This document shows, one piece after another, positions 32,640 to 39,816 of a DNA stretch of 64,000 nucleotides (position 1 is the stretch's first letter; each line of letters starts with the position of its first letter). The DNA is taken from the NCBI GenBank assembly GCA_963621245.1, contig CAVFCW010000001.1, positions 1 to 64,000 on the forward strand, written 5' to 3'. The translations under genes were made by a program, and so were the position numbers. Below the pieces are notes generated by a model that was not told the DNA's origin, did not search any database, and worked only from the letters and a program-made list of their open reading frames with translations. This stretch comes from SIG603 sp963621245 (GTDB lineage: Bacteria > Bacillota > Clostridia > Oscillospirales > Acutalibacteraceae).

Positions 32640-34063
32640 GTGTCTACCACGCTGTAACAATTATTCTTGCGGTAAGTAGTCCACCGCTTTTTATATGCTC
32701 GAACAAGATAAGGCATGTCGTCCACAAAGTCATAACAGATCGGATCTGCCTTGCCCTCACACGTTCTTGCTATTCGTCCGATGGACTGCGTGATAATGGC
32801 GTAGTCCTTTTGTGGAGTTGCCATATACAGACGTTCCAGGCACGGAATGTCAAGCCCTTCCTTGGCAAGTGAATATGTCGCAAACAAGTATTTTTTCTTG
32901 CCCGTTCTCATGTCCTCGATTGCCTGTTCTCTTTCGGCTTTGCCCTTTTTGCTCGTCATTTTGCCGTTGATTAGCACGGCTTCCTGTCGCATATCGTCGG
33001 GCAACATATCCTTAAGCGCCGATAACTGTGATAACCTGTCGGATAATATAAGTGACGGTCTGCGTTCTATGCAGTCTGCAATCAGTCGGTTTCGCTCCGT
33101 GTTCTCGGTAAGGTAAGTAATCATACCCGTGTAATTGAGCGTTCCGTCAGTGTTAAGGCACTTGGGGTGAAGTTTCACGCCTGTTGCAATCGGATGTATC
33201 CCCACTCGCATTATCTTATCCGCTACGGCTTCGTCAGGTACTTGGTAGGCTATCGTGCCGATAAGTGCATAAGTGGCTGTAATTAATCCGTCCGCTCTGT
33301 GCACTGTCGCCGATAGTCCGTACTTGTGCCGTGCCGCAAGATTATTAAGCACCTTTTGGTACATCGTTAGGTGGGTGGGGCTTCCGCTCACTCTGTGTAC
33401 CTCGTCCACGATGATACAATCCCAGTAGTCACGATACATCGGCAAATCAAGTTTGCTCATCGTCTGAACGGTAGCAAATGTGATACCTCGTCCGATGTTT
33501 ACTTTGCCGGCTGTGATAGTGCCGAGTAAATCCTCGCTCATATATCGCTTGGCTCGCTCCATACTCTGATTTATGAGATCCACCGTGTGGCAAAGCCACA
33601 AAGTACGTTTCCCGGTCCTCGCCGCTATGGCTATTCCCATCTGCGTTTTGCCGCTTCCGGCGGCACTCTGCAATATACCGAACTTGGCATCAAGCATTGC
33701 ATTGACCGCCACCTCTTGATAGTCATACAGCGGAATATCTGCCTTGTAGTCAATATCGGGAGAACTCGGAAACATTCGAATGAATACCGCCTGTTCCGTT
33801 ATCTCTCTCGGTAACATCGACAGCGTGCCGAACGGAAGACGATAGACTATCGTTCGCTCCATTATGCCTCGCTCTCGGTTATGCCTTAGTACGTCTTCTG
33901 TGGTGTACAGTGCTATCTTCTGCGGAGTGTTTCCCGTCCATAAGTTCATCCTCACCCGGCGGCTGTACTCAGGATTGGCAAGCTCTAAATTACGCTTGCA
34001 CCATCGGATTAACTCCGGTGTGGGATTGGTAACAGCAAGTTGGTTGGATATCTCTATTACCAT
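32636..34063 (-). CDS. DEAD/DEAH-box SF2 helicase (475 aa)
   Basis: Walker A is AAGSGKTQMG, Walker B DEVH (IIVDEVHRVSG), motif III YGLSATVHR, and the C-terminal helicase half has ATYSLAKEGLDIPCLE and QSIGRIARTCEGK. The N-terminal ~110 residues are a phage-type extension. It probably remodels replication or recombination intermediates. The start is taken at ATG 34063; a GTG at 34075 is also possible. It overlaps the resolvase gene upstream. Confidence 0.9.
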   Translation of the reverse strand: MVIEISNQLAVTNPTPELIRWCKRNLELANPEYSRRVRMNLWTGNTPQKIALYTTEDVLRHNRERGIMERTIVYRLPFGTLSMLPREITEQAVFIRMFPSSPDIDYKADIPLYDYQEVAVNAMLDAKFGILQSAAGSGKTQMGIAIAARTGKRTLWLCHTVDLINQSMERAKRYMSEDLLGTITAGKVNIGRGITFATVQTMSKLDLPMYRDYWDCIIVDEVHRVSGSPTHLTMYQKVLNNLAARHKYGLSATVHRADGLITATYALIGTIAYQVPDEAVADKIMRVGIHPIATGVKLHPKCLNTDGTLNYTGMITYLTENTERNRLIADCIERRPSLILSDRLSQLSALKDMLPDDMRQEAVLINGKMTSKKGKAEREQAIEDMRTGKKKYLFATYSLAKEGLDIPCLERLYMATPQKDYAIITQSIGRIARTCEGKADPICYDFVDDMPYLVRAYKKRWTTYRKNNCYSVVDT

Positions 34064-34449
34064 TTCGTTACCCACTCTTCAATCGGTGTGCCGCGCTCCC
34101 TGATATCGTCTTCATTGATGCTCGCTTTGGTGTCACTCATCAGATAATCAAGGCTCATCATATAGATATCTGCCTTTTTAAGCTTGAGTGCAAACCACCC
34201 CGTGCCGTTGCCTGTGTGCTCCCATGTGAACATCGCCATTTTCTGATTGGGTTCTATTCTCGAGAGTGCAAACACATCATTACTGCACACCTTGCAGTCA
34301 ATGAGATATGCCTTGCCGTTTCTCGCCGCTATAACATCGGCGGGTTGTCCTGTTGCGTTCTGCGCCATTCTGTGCGTCCAAAATCCGCAAACCGAAAGAT
34401 AATTGCAGAAATCGTTTTCGAATTTGTTCCCTAATTTTTTATTGTTCAT
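34057..34449 (-). CDS. Holliday junction resolvase-like nuclease (130 aa)
   Basis: GNKFENDFCNYLSVCGFW, then a PADVIAARNGKAYLIDCKVC core (D and D-x-K pattern) and NQKMAMFTWEH, which together fit a RecU/Hjc-like PD-(D/E)XK resolvase. It would cut four-way junctions made during recombination or before packaging. It is the first gene of the recombination-replication block. Confidence 0.75.
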   Translation of the reverse strand: MNNKKLGNKFENDFCNYLSVCGFWTHRMAQNATGQPADVIAARNGKAYLIDCKVCSNDVFALSRIEPNQKMAMFTWEHTGNGTGWFALKLKKADIYMMSLDYLMSDTKASINEDDIRERGTPIEEWVTKW

Positions 34450-34521
34450 TGCATTTAGCTCCTTAGCGTGTTATAATAACACCGACTTTTTTTAATTTCA
34501 TTTTTGAGGCGGCGGTCTCGC

Positions 34522-34746
34522 TTATTGGCGGGACTGCCGTCTTTTTCTGCGCTCTTCTCGGCGCATGGCTTCAACATCCTTGCGAAACTCGTTTCGTGCC
34601 ACTGCGTCCGCAATAAGCCACGACACAAGAATAAGTATCCACTTCCACGGTGCTACGTGTTCAAGTGCGCTCATATACAGCACGTACCCTATGAATGCGC
34701 CGCTTATAAGTCTTAGCGTTCCGCACACTATTCTGAGTTGGTTCAT
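34522..34746 (-). CDS. Small phage membrane protein (74 aa)
   Basis: Two hydrophobic helices (LRLISGAFIGYVLYMSAL and WKWILILVSWLIADAVA) and a strongly basic tail (RREERRKRRQSRQ). The start shares bases with the stop of the upstream regulator. No family recognised. Confidence 0.55.
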   Translation of the reverse strand: MNQLRIVCGTLRLISGAFIGYVLYMSALEHVAPWKWILILVSWLIADAVARNEFRKDVEAMRREERRKRRQSRQ

Positions 34747-34994
34747 CAGTAATCACTTCCTTTCAAAAGTCTGATAACGGTGTCGTCCGTCCAGTTTAGA
34801 ATTTTCGCCAACATTACCAGTTGGCTGAAACTGAATTCTCCGTCGTTCATTCGTCTGCACAGTGTGGAACGGGAAATATTAAGCTTGCGTTCAAGCTCTG
34901 TCGGTGTTATCCCGTACTCGCTCATACTGCCGACGATACATCCACGGAGAGCGTTTGCCCGCCGCTGTGCGGCTGTTAATGTTATTTTTGGCAT
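34746..34994 (-). CDS. HTH regulator, early phage gene (82 aa)
   Basis: The helix-turn-helix is GITPTELERKLNISRSTLCR (residues ~27-46) in an XRE-like body. The perfect operator palindrome 35010-35026 lies just upstream of its start, so it is probably controlled by the lysogeny repressor. It may act as an early switch or replication regulator. Confidence 0.7.
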   Translation of the reverse strand: MPKITLTAAQRRANALRGCIVGSMSEYGITPTELERKLNISRSTLCRRMNDGEFSFSQLVMLAKILNWTDDTVIRLLKGSDY

Positions 34995-35009
34995 TTTAGC
35001 CTCCTTTTT

Positions 35010-35026
35010 TCGTCTTCTTAAGACGA
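35010..35026. promoter_or_regulatory. Operator palindrome O1
   Basis: TCGTCTT-CTT-AAGACGA, perfect 7-base arms around a 3-base centre. It lies over the end of the Cro-like gene and just in front of the next early gene. Confidence 0.75.
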
Positions 35027-35251
35027 TTGAGAATTAAAAAAAATACTGATTATATCTGCGTCCGATAGCGACAATATTCGCTTGATCTTGGCTATCTCCG
35101 ATTGCGTAAACTCCGCCGCATATCCGTTAGCACGAATCGTGCCATTCGACTTCTCGCTGAACACTCCTTGTGTCATATGTAGGGCGCGTGCCATATCCGC
35201 CCCAGTGTACCCACGCAATATCATCGCCGCTCGTAGACGTCGTGTATTCAT
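35018..35251 (-). CDS. Cro-like XRE regulator (77 aa)
   Basis: Starts MNTRRLRAAMILRGYTGADM with helix-turn-helix YTGADMARALHMTQGVFSEK. It is the first minus-strand gene, divergent from the CI-like repressor, which is the position of Cro. Its promoter (35298-35326) contains the second operator at the transcription start. Confidence 0.8.
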   Translation of the reverse strand: MNTRRLRAAMILRGYTGADMARALHMTQGVFSEKSNGTIRANGYAAEFTQSEIAKIKRILSLSDADIISIFFNSQSS

Positions 35252-35276
35252 CTTGCTACCTCCTTGCTAATCACTT

Positions 35277-35293
35277 TCGTCTTCTTGAGACGA
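35277..35293. promoter_or_regulatory. Operator palindrome O2
   Basis: TCGTCTT-CTT-GAGACGA, matching O1 except at one base. It overlaps the predicted start of the early leftward transcript (about 35290), a typical place for repression. Confidence 0.75.
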
Positions 35294-35297
35294 TTAT

Positions 35298-35326
35298 ATA
35301 TAATCACAAGATTATAATAATGTCAA
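35298..35326 (-). promoter_or_regulatory. Early promoter for the Cro-like gene
   Basis: TTGACA (35321-35326) and TTATAT (35298-35303), 17-bp spacer, minus strand. With an 18-bp spacer the -10 would read TATATA. Confidence 0.7.
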
Positions 35327-35364
35327 TATGTTTTTTTGAATTTTAAGAAAATTCTTTCAAAATA

Positions 35365-35393
35365 TTGAAATTCAAGACATTTTATGATATATT
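35365..35393 (+). promoter_or_regulatory. Promoter of the CI-like repressor
   Basis: TTGAAA (35365-35370) and TATATT (35388-35393), 17-bp spacer, plus strand, 24 bases before the repressor ATG. An inverted repeat TTCAAGA (35371-35377) / TCTTGAA (35397-35403) spans it and may be another control site. Confidence 0.65.
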
Positions 35394-35417
35394 CAATCTT
35401 GAAAGGAGGTGCGTAAT

Positions 35418-35753
35418 ATGTCCCTTATGTCTAATAGAATAAGAGCTTGTCGCAAACAACTCGGTATGACTCAAGCTGAACTTGCCGACAAGCTCGGAAT
35501 CCAAAACTCCGCCGTCGCAAAATATGAGAACGGAAGAGTAAGTAATATTAAGCGTTCTACCATCCAAGCCATGGCTGATATCTTCAATGTGTCGCCAGTA
35601 TGGCTAATGGGTATAGAAGATGAACACCACGCCTCTCTGACCGAGAGTCAAAGAGACTTGATTGATAAAATCACTCGTCTTGACGATTCCAAAGTTGCCA
35701 CACTTCTTGAGCTGTGTGACCTTTATCTATCTGCTCAAGACAAAAAAGAATAA
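35418..35753 (+). CDS. CI-like XRE repressor (111 aa)
   Basis: The N-terminal XRE helix-turn-helix is clear: IRACRKQLGMTQAELADKLG followed by NSAVAKYENGR and VSPVWLMG. The short C terminus (residues 75-111) is helical and has no Ser-Lys peptidase, so it is not a LexA-type self-cleaving repressor; induction must work another way. The ATG at 35418 has a perfect AGGAGG site. It is expected to bind O1 and O2. Confidence 0.85.
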   Translation: MSLMSNRIRACRKQLGMTQAELADKLGIQNSAVAKYENGRVSNIKRSTIQAMADIFNVSPVWLMGIEDEHHASLTESQRDLIDKITRLDDSKVATLLELCDLYLSAQDKKE

Positions 35754-35900
35754 ACTTCTCGCCATCTGCACTTAACACCACATCAATCAGTCTGTCCATA
35801 CCGCACACTCCCTTATATAAATTGTCTATAATTATATCAGAAATGAAACAACGCAAGGTGCAAATAATTGCACATAAAATGAGGAAAGGTGAGTAAAATA

Positions 35901-36467
35901 ATGCACAATGAGACGTTAGGCAATCAAAAAAGTGCCGTCTTAATGAAAGAGGCACGGGTAAAGCACGGAGTTTCGCAACAATATTTAGCGGATATATTGG
36001 GAGTGGCAAGACGGACGGTAATTAATTGGGAGAACGGGTTTACTTCTCCGACTGTTACGCAAGTCATTGAATGGTTTTCGGTGTTGGGCGAGTCGCCGTT
36101 GCCCGCTTTTCTCAGCTATATGTATCCGAACTCAAAGCATACATCTTTAAGTTGTTATCGCACATTACAGACAGTATCAGATCGGTTCAGGCACTTCACT
36201 TCAGAGGGATTAGAGATGCTTCTGTTCATCAGTTCCGGTAATTATGGCTCGTCTCCTCATGCTGTTCTTAATCTTTGGACAGCATATTGTCATTTGCCTT
36301 TGGCGGCAAGAGTAAATTTGTGTAACGCAATCTTACAGCAATATGACTTGTCAACTCAGTACGGCAATTTATCTTTGCCTGATGTTGTATTGCCTGACAT
36401 TTCAAGTGTCGAAGCGGCAAGAGACAAAGCGATTCAGGCTGTAAAAAATGGGAAGGATGGATATTAA
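35901..36467 (+). CDS. Second XRE-family regulator (188 aa)
   Basis: Helix-turn-helix ARVKHGVSQQYLADILGVARRTVINWENG (residues ~19-47, written here in part: VSQQYLADILGVARRTVINW) followed by a ~130-residue helical C-terminal domain of unknown role. It overlaps the integrase start by one base (TAATG), so it is co-translated with the integrase and may control excision or integration. An AAGGTGAG site supports the ATG at 35901; a GTG at 35889 is possible. Confidence 0.75.
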   Translation: MHNETLGNQKSAVLMKEARVKHGVSQQYLADILGVARRTVINWENGFTSPTVTQVIEWFSVLGESPLPAFLSYMYPNSKHTSLSCYRTLQTVSDRFRHFTSEGLEMLLFISSGNYGSSPHAVLNLWTAYCHLPLAARVNLCNAILQQYDLSTQYGNLSLPDVVLPDISSVEAARDKAIQAVKNGKDGY

Positions 36468-37492
36468 TGAAAGCCCGAAAACTTCCGTCAGGAAACTGGC
36501 GTGTTAATGCTTATGTTGGCAAGGACTACAACGGAAAACAAATCCGAAAATCATTCACCGCCACAACCAAAAAGGAGGCGGAGTTTTTAGCCGCTCAATA
36601 TCTCGCCACCCATAAAGAAAATGAGACGGGCGCCGATATGCTACTGAGTGAAGCATACAGCCGATACATCAGCTCTAAGGAAAACGTTTTATCACCCTCA
36701 ACTATCAGAGGATATAAGCAAATGGCAAGAACGCACTTCCTTAATCTTATGCCTTGCAAGCTGTCCGTTCTCACTCGTGAGAAAATTCAAAAAGCCATAA
36801 ATGAAGAAAGCCTCACTTGCTCACCTAAGACGATACGGAATAATTACGGTTTGCTTGTAGCCGTACTTAAAGCTTACTGCCCCTCGCTCCGTCTCGATAT
36901 CAGACTGCCGCAAAAAGAAAAGGTAGATATTCCGATACCCACCGAGGCACAAATTAAAACACTGCTGAATAGCGTGGAAAACACAGAAATTGAAAAAGCA
37001 ATCCTGTTGGGTGCAATAGGCGGTTTGCGCCGTTCTGAGATTTCCGCACTTACCGCCGCCGATGTTTCCGCCGACGGCGTAAGAGTAAACAAAGCTTATG
37101 TGAGTGACGAACATGGAAACTGGATTCTCAAAACGACTAAAACAACTGACAGCACCCGTTTTGTCACTCTCCCCAAAGAAGTTATTGATAAGCTTAAACC
37201 GCAAAACGGAGCGGATAAAATCGTCAATCTCAATCCTAATATGATAACCAAAGCTTTCCGCACAGCTTGCCTTTCTTCGTTCGGTTACACTTATCGATTT
37301 CATTCACTGCGTCATTTTTCCGCAAGCTTTTTGCACTCGCTGAATGTGCCGACTGCGTACATAATGAAAAGGGGCGGTTGGAGTAACCCAGCCACCCTAC
37401 AAAAGATTTATACGCACACTATGGAGCAAAGAGAAAAGGAGTTTAACGACTTCATCAACAGTCAATTTTCTGATGTTTTTTCGAAAAAGTGA
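36467..37492 (+). CDS. Tyrosine integrase (341 aa)
   Basis: An AP2-like arm-binding N terminus (SGNWRVNAYVGKDYNGKQIR), a SAM-like core-binding domain (residues ~60-160) and a catalytic domain with GGLRRSEIS (first Arg), FHSLRHFSA (His-x-x-Arg-His), GGWSN and the nucleophile Tyr in KIYTHTM. All catalytic residues are present. It would insert the phage at the 3' end of tmRNA, whose gene ends 51 bp downstream on the other strand. Confidence 0.95.
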   Translation: MKARKLPSGNWRVNAYVGKDYNGKQIRKSFTATTKKEAEFLAAQYLATHKENETGADMLLSEAYSRYISSKENVLSPSTIRGYKQMARTHFLNLMPCKLSVLTREKIQKAINEESLTCSPKTIRNNYGLLVAVLKAYCPSLRLDIRLPQKEKVDIPIPTEAQIKTLLNSVENTEIEKAILLGAIGGLRRSEISALTAADVSADGVRVNKAYVSDEHGNWILKTTKTTDSTRFVTLPKEVIDKLKPQNGADKIVNLNPNMITKAFRTACLSSFGYTYRFHSLRHFSASFLHSLNVPTAYIMKRGGWSNPATLQKIYTHTMEQREKEFNDFINSQFSDVFSKK

Positions 37493-37507
37493 ACACGAAA
37501 TTGAACA

Positions 37508-37540
37508 CGAAAAAGAAAAAACCGCATATTACTGCGGTTT
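37508..37540 (-). terminator. Terminator of ssrA (prophage-side)
   Basis: Minus-strand stem AACCGCA / TGCGGTT followed by TTTTTCTTTTT, just after the tmRNA CCA end. If integration replaced the tmRNA 3' flank, this terminator is phage-borne. Confidence 0.8.
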
Positions 37541-37543
37541 GAA

Positions 37544-37580
37544 TGGTGGAGATGGCGGGAGTCGAACCCGCGTCCGAAAA
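37544..37580. other. Probable attachment site (attR) in the tmRNA 3' end
   Basis: The tRNA-like 3' part of tmRNA is a common phage target, and the integrase gene abuts it. The exact core cannot be set because the other att copy is outside the window. Confidence 0.6.
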
Positions 37581-37890
37581 TCAATTGCCAAGGCTTTCTC
37601 CGAGCGCAGTCTGTATTTTAACATTCCCTTGACGGGACGCCCACAGACAGGCTTCCCGCTTTGGTATTCCGTGATTCATGGCCGGGCTACGGAAATCCCC
37701 CGACTCACGTTCACCGCTAATCGACGCTCTTATCCCGACCGCGGTGCTTCGGGTAAGAACGGCTGCTTAATTAAGCAGCAAGAGCAACTTTATTGTTGTC
37801 GTTTATTATTTAAGTTTGCGGTTTTATAGCGGTCCGCCCCGCTGCTCGCTTACCGAGGTTCTCGGTCCCCGTCGAAACCTTTACATCCCC
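37544..37890 (-). ncRNA. ssrA: Transfer-messenger RNA (tmRNA)
   Basis: The 5' end GGGGATGTAAAGGTTTCGAC and the 3' end ...GGTTCGACTCCCGCC..CCACCA form the tRNA-like domain: acceptor stem GGGGATG with CATCTCC, and a canonical T loop. The tag ends GTT GCT CTT GCT GCT TAA (V-A-L-A-A stop) at 37788-37771, with the stop in the usual H5 hairpin GCTGCTTAATTAAGCAGC. tmRNA rescues stalled ribosomes together with SmpB, encoded just upstream. The tag frame lacks an in-frame GCN resume codon (see findings). Confidence 0.95.
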
Positions 37891-37900
37891 GAATTTATTT

Positions 37901-38087
37901 TAATGTATAATTAATAATTAATAGTTAATGATGAACGGATGAACAGCCGAACGCCTTTGATTAATTCTCAGGCTAATTCATAATAATTGCGTTCCGCTCA
38001 CTTTAATTATCCTATTACATTATTGTTTTGTCAATCATCTGCGGTAAAATTAATCGCAATGCCAAAATAATTATTAATTATTAATTG
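37901..38087. repeat. MITE-like AT-rich repeat, copy A (ssrA-smpB gap)
   Basis: The element is bounded by inverted ends AATTAATAATTAATA and internally shares many blocks with 38655-38834 (e.g. AGTTAAT.ATGAACG, CTTTAATTATC, TTTTGTCAAT). It supplies the last codons and stop of smpB and sits at the ssrA promoter. No gene inside. Confidence 0.7.
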
Positions 38088-38544
38088 TCTTCGTTTTCAT
38101 GGCACGTTCGATGTCACGCTTTGCGCTTCTCTCTGCCAAGTCGGCACGCTTGTCGTAAAGCTTTTTGCCTCGGCAAAGTCCGACAGCCACCTTGACCCTC
38201 GAGCCCTTGAAGTAAAACGACAGCGGTATGAGCGAATAGCCGTCCTGCTTCACATAGCCGTAAAGGCGCAAAATTTCCTTTTTGTGCATGAGAAGTCGGC
38301 GCACACGCATGGGGTCTTTGTTGAAGATGTTGCCAAAGTCGTACGGACTTATGTGACAGCCATTCAGGAGAAGCTCGCCGTTCACGACGGAACACCAGGA
38401 GTCCTTGAGGTTCACCCTTCCCGCACGAAGCGATTTAACCTCCGTGCCGCAAAGCTCGATGCCCGCCTCGAATGTCTCGTCGACAAAATAATCGTGGTAG
38501 GCCTGACGGTTTTTGACTATTGTTTTTGTGTTTTCTTTAGCCAT
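38074..38544 (-). CDS. smpB: SsrA-binding protein SmpB (156 aa)
   Basis: SmpB carries tmRNA into stalled ribosomes. Family segments are all visible: KNRQAYHDYFVDETFEAGIE, GTEVKSLRAGRVNLKDSW, HISPYDFGN, RRLLMHKKEI, and the C-terminal basic tail. The length is normal. The last residues (KTIKNN-like, TINN) and the stop lie in the MITE-like repeat. An AGGGGGG site precedes the ATG. It lies directly upstream of ssrA, its partner. Confidence 0.97.
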   Translation of the reverse strand: MAKENTKTIVKNRQAYHDYFVDETFEAGIELCGTEVKSLRAGRVNLKDSWCSVVNGELLLNGCHISPYDFGNIFNKDPMRVRRLLMHKKEILRLYGYVKQDGYSLIPLSFYFKGSRVKVAVGLCRGKKLYDKRADLAERSAKRDIERAMKTKTINN

Positions 38545-38568
38545 TTTCAGGCCCCCCTTCTATTTTAA

Positions 38569-38834
38569 TTAATAATGTATAATTAATAATTAATAATGAA
38601 CCGGTAAACAGTTTAGGTAATTCAAAATAATTATCAATAATAAGAAAACCGATGTTAATGTTTAATTAATAGTTAATAATGAACGTATGAACTGCCGTTC
38701 GCTATCGACTAATTCTCGTATGCGTACTTCTGCCTTTAATTATCTTATCACATTAATCTTTTGTCAATGCACTTGGATAAAATTCACCGCAAAGCCGACA
38801 TAATAATTAATCATTATTTATTAATTATTAATTG
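38569..38834. repeat. MITE-like AT-rich repeats, copy B and partial copy (smpB-recR gap)
   Basis: 38655-38834 is a diverged full-length relative of copy A with the same inverted ends; 38569-38645 looks like a partial third copy. The 266-base gap holds no gene. The end of copy B touches the recR stop codon. Confidence 0.65.
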
Positions 38835-39437
38835 TCAGAGTTCTCTTCTGCCCTCTATCGCTCTCGAAAGCGTAACTTCATCGGCATACTCGAGGTCGCC
38901 GCCGACGGGAATTCCGTAAGCCAGACGCGTCACTTTTATTCCCAGCGGTTTTAAAAGTCTCGAGATATACATGGCTGTTGCCTCGCCCTCAACCGTTGGG
39001 TTTGTTGCCATTATAACCTCTTTGACCTCGCCGCCGCCCACTCTTGCCAGAAGCTCCTTTATCCTGAGCTGGTCGGGTCCCACGCCCGAAAGCGGTGAGA
39101 TTGCGCCGTGAAGCACGTGATAGCAGGCGTTGAACTCGTTTGTTCTCTCGAGTGAAAAGACGTCTCGCGGGTCTTCGACAACGCAAATTATCGATTTATC
39201 CCTTGAATCATCTTTGCATATCGGGCAAAGCTCGTCGTCGGTTAAGTTACAGCAGATTTTGCAGTAGCGGATTTTTTTCTTAGCCGCCACGATAGCCGCC
39301 GCAAAGTCCTCAGCCTCGGACTCACTCATATTAAGTATCTGATAAGCCGCTCTCTGAGCCGATTTGTGTCCGATTCCCTGAATCGATTCGAATTTATCGA
39401 CTAAGTTCTCGAGCGGAGGAACATGATATTCGGGCAT
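38835..39437 (-). CDS. recR: Recombination protein RecR (200 aa)
   Basis: RecR helps load RecA at gaps with RecF/RecO. Present are the N-terminal helix-hairpin-helix (GIGHKSAQRAAYQIL), the four-Cys zinc site (C59, C62, C71, C74) and the Toprim domain (IICVVEDPRDVFSLE). Normal length. It is the third gene of the classic dnaX-ebfC-recR group. Confidence 0.98.
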   Translation of the reverse strand: MPEYHVPPLENLVDKFESIQGIGHKSAQRAAYQILNMSESEAEDFAAAIVAAKKKIRYCKICCNLTDDELCPICKDDSRDKSIICVVEDPRDVFSLERTNEFNACYHVLHGAISPLSGVGPDQLRIKELLARVGGGEVKEVIMATNPTVEGEATAMYISRLLKPLGIKVTRLAYGIPVGGDLEYADEVTLSRAIEGRREL

Positions 39438-39438
39438 A

Positions 39439-39789
39439 TCAGAAAAGTCCCGGGAGACTTAAACCGTTAGAGAGGTCGCCCATTCTCTCGTCCTTATCCT
39501 CTGTTGCTTTTCTCAAAGCCTCGTTTACAGCTGCCATAATGACGTCTGTGAGCATTTCCGTATCCTCGGGATCGACAATCTCGGGGTTGATATCGATGGA
39601 CTTAACTTCCATTTTACCTGTTACGACTGCGGTAACCATTCCGCCGCCTGAAACAGCCGAATACTCCTTAGCACCGAGCTCCTCGGAGACGGACTCCATC
39701 TGCTCCTGCATCTTCTGAGCCTGGCGCATGAGCTGCTGCATGTTTCCTATTCCGCCGCCACCGACGCCTTTTGGTAATCTTGCTTTCAT
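39439..39789 (-). CDS. ebfC: Nucleoid-associated protein YbaB/EbfC (116 aa)
   Basis: A Met/Gln-rich helix (MQQLMRQAQKMQEQMESVSE) is followed by a small sheet (GGGMVTAVVTGKMEVKSIDI) and an acidic helix (EDTEMLTDVIMAAVNEAL), the YbaB tweezer fold. It binds DNA as a dimer. One base separates its stop from the recR start. Confidence 0.95.
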   Translation of the reverse strand: MKARLPKGVGGGGIGNMQQLMRQAQKMQEQMESVSEELGAKEYSAVSGGGMVTAVVTGKMEVKSIDINPEIVDPEDTEMLTDVIMAAVNEALRKATEDKDERMGDLSNGLSLPGLF

Positions 39790-39816
39790 ATTAAAAATTC
39801 CTTTCGTATTTGCTAT

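Larger units (their letters stand above)
1..37543. mobile_element. Temperate siphovirus-type prophage integrated at ssrA (left end outside window)
   Basis: A continuous block of phage genes runs from holin and tail fibre at the left edge through tail, head, terminase, replication and recombination genes to repressor and integrase at the right. Almost everything is on the minus strand; the repressor, second regulator and integrase are on the plus strand, which is the usual lysogeny layout. The integrase stop (37492) is about 50 bp from the 3' end of tmRNA (37544), a classic integration target. No endolysin and no second att copy are in view, so the left boundary lies beyond position 1. No clear early frameshifts are seen, so the prophage may be functional; one polymerase gene may carry a one-base insertion. 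Confidence 0.95.

Noticed and set aside
34498..34535. GC-rich hairpin with T-run on the plus strand at the end of the 74-aa membrane protein gene
   Set aside because: It would terminate plus-strand RNA where no plus-strand gene exists, and no T-run follows on the coding strand.
37473..37829. 118-codon plus-strand frame across the integrase end and ssrA
   Set aside because: It is the antisense of tmRNA; the tRNA-like domain, tag stop and terminator show that the RNA gene is real.
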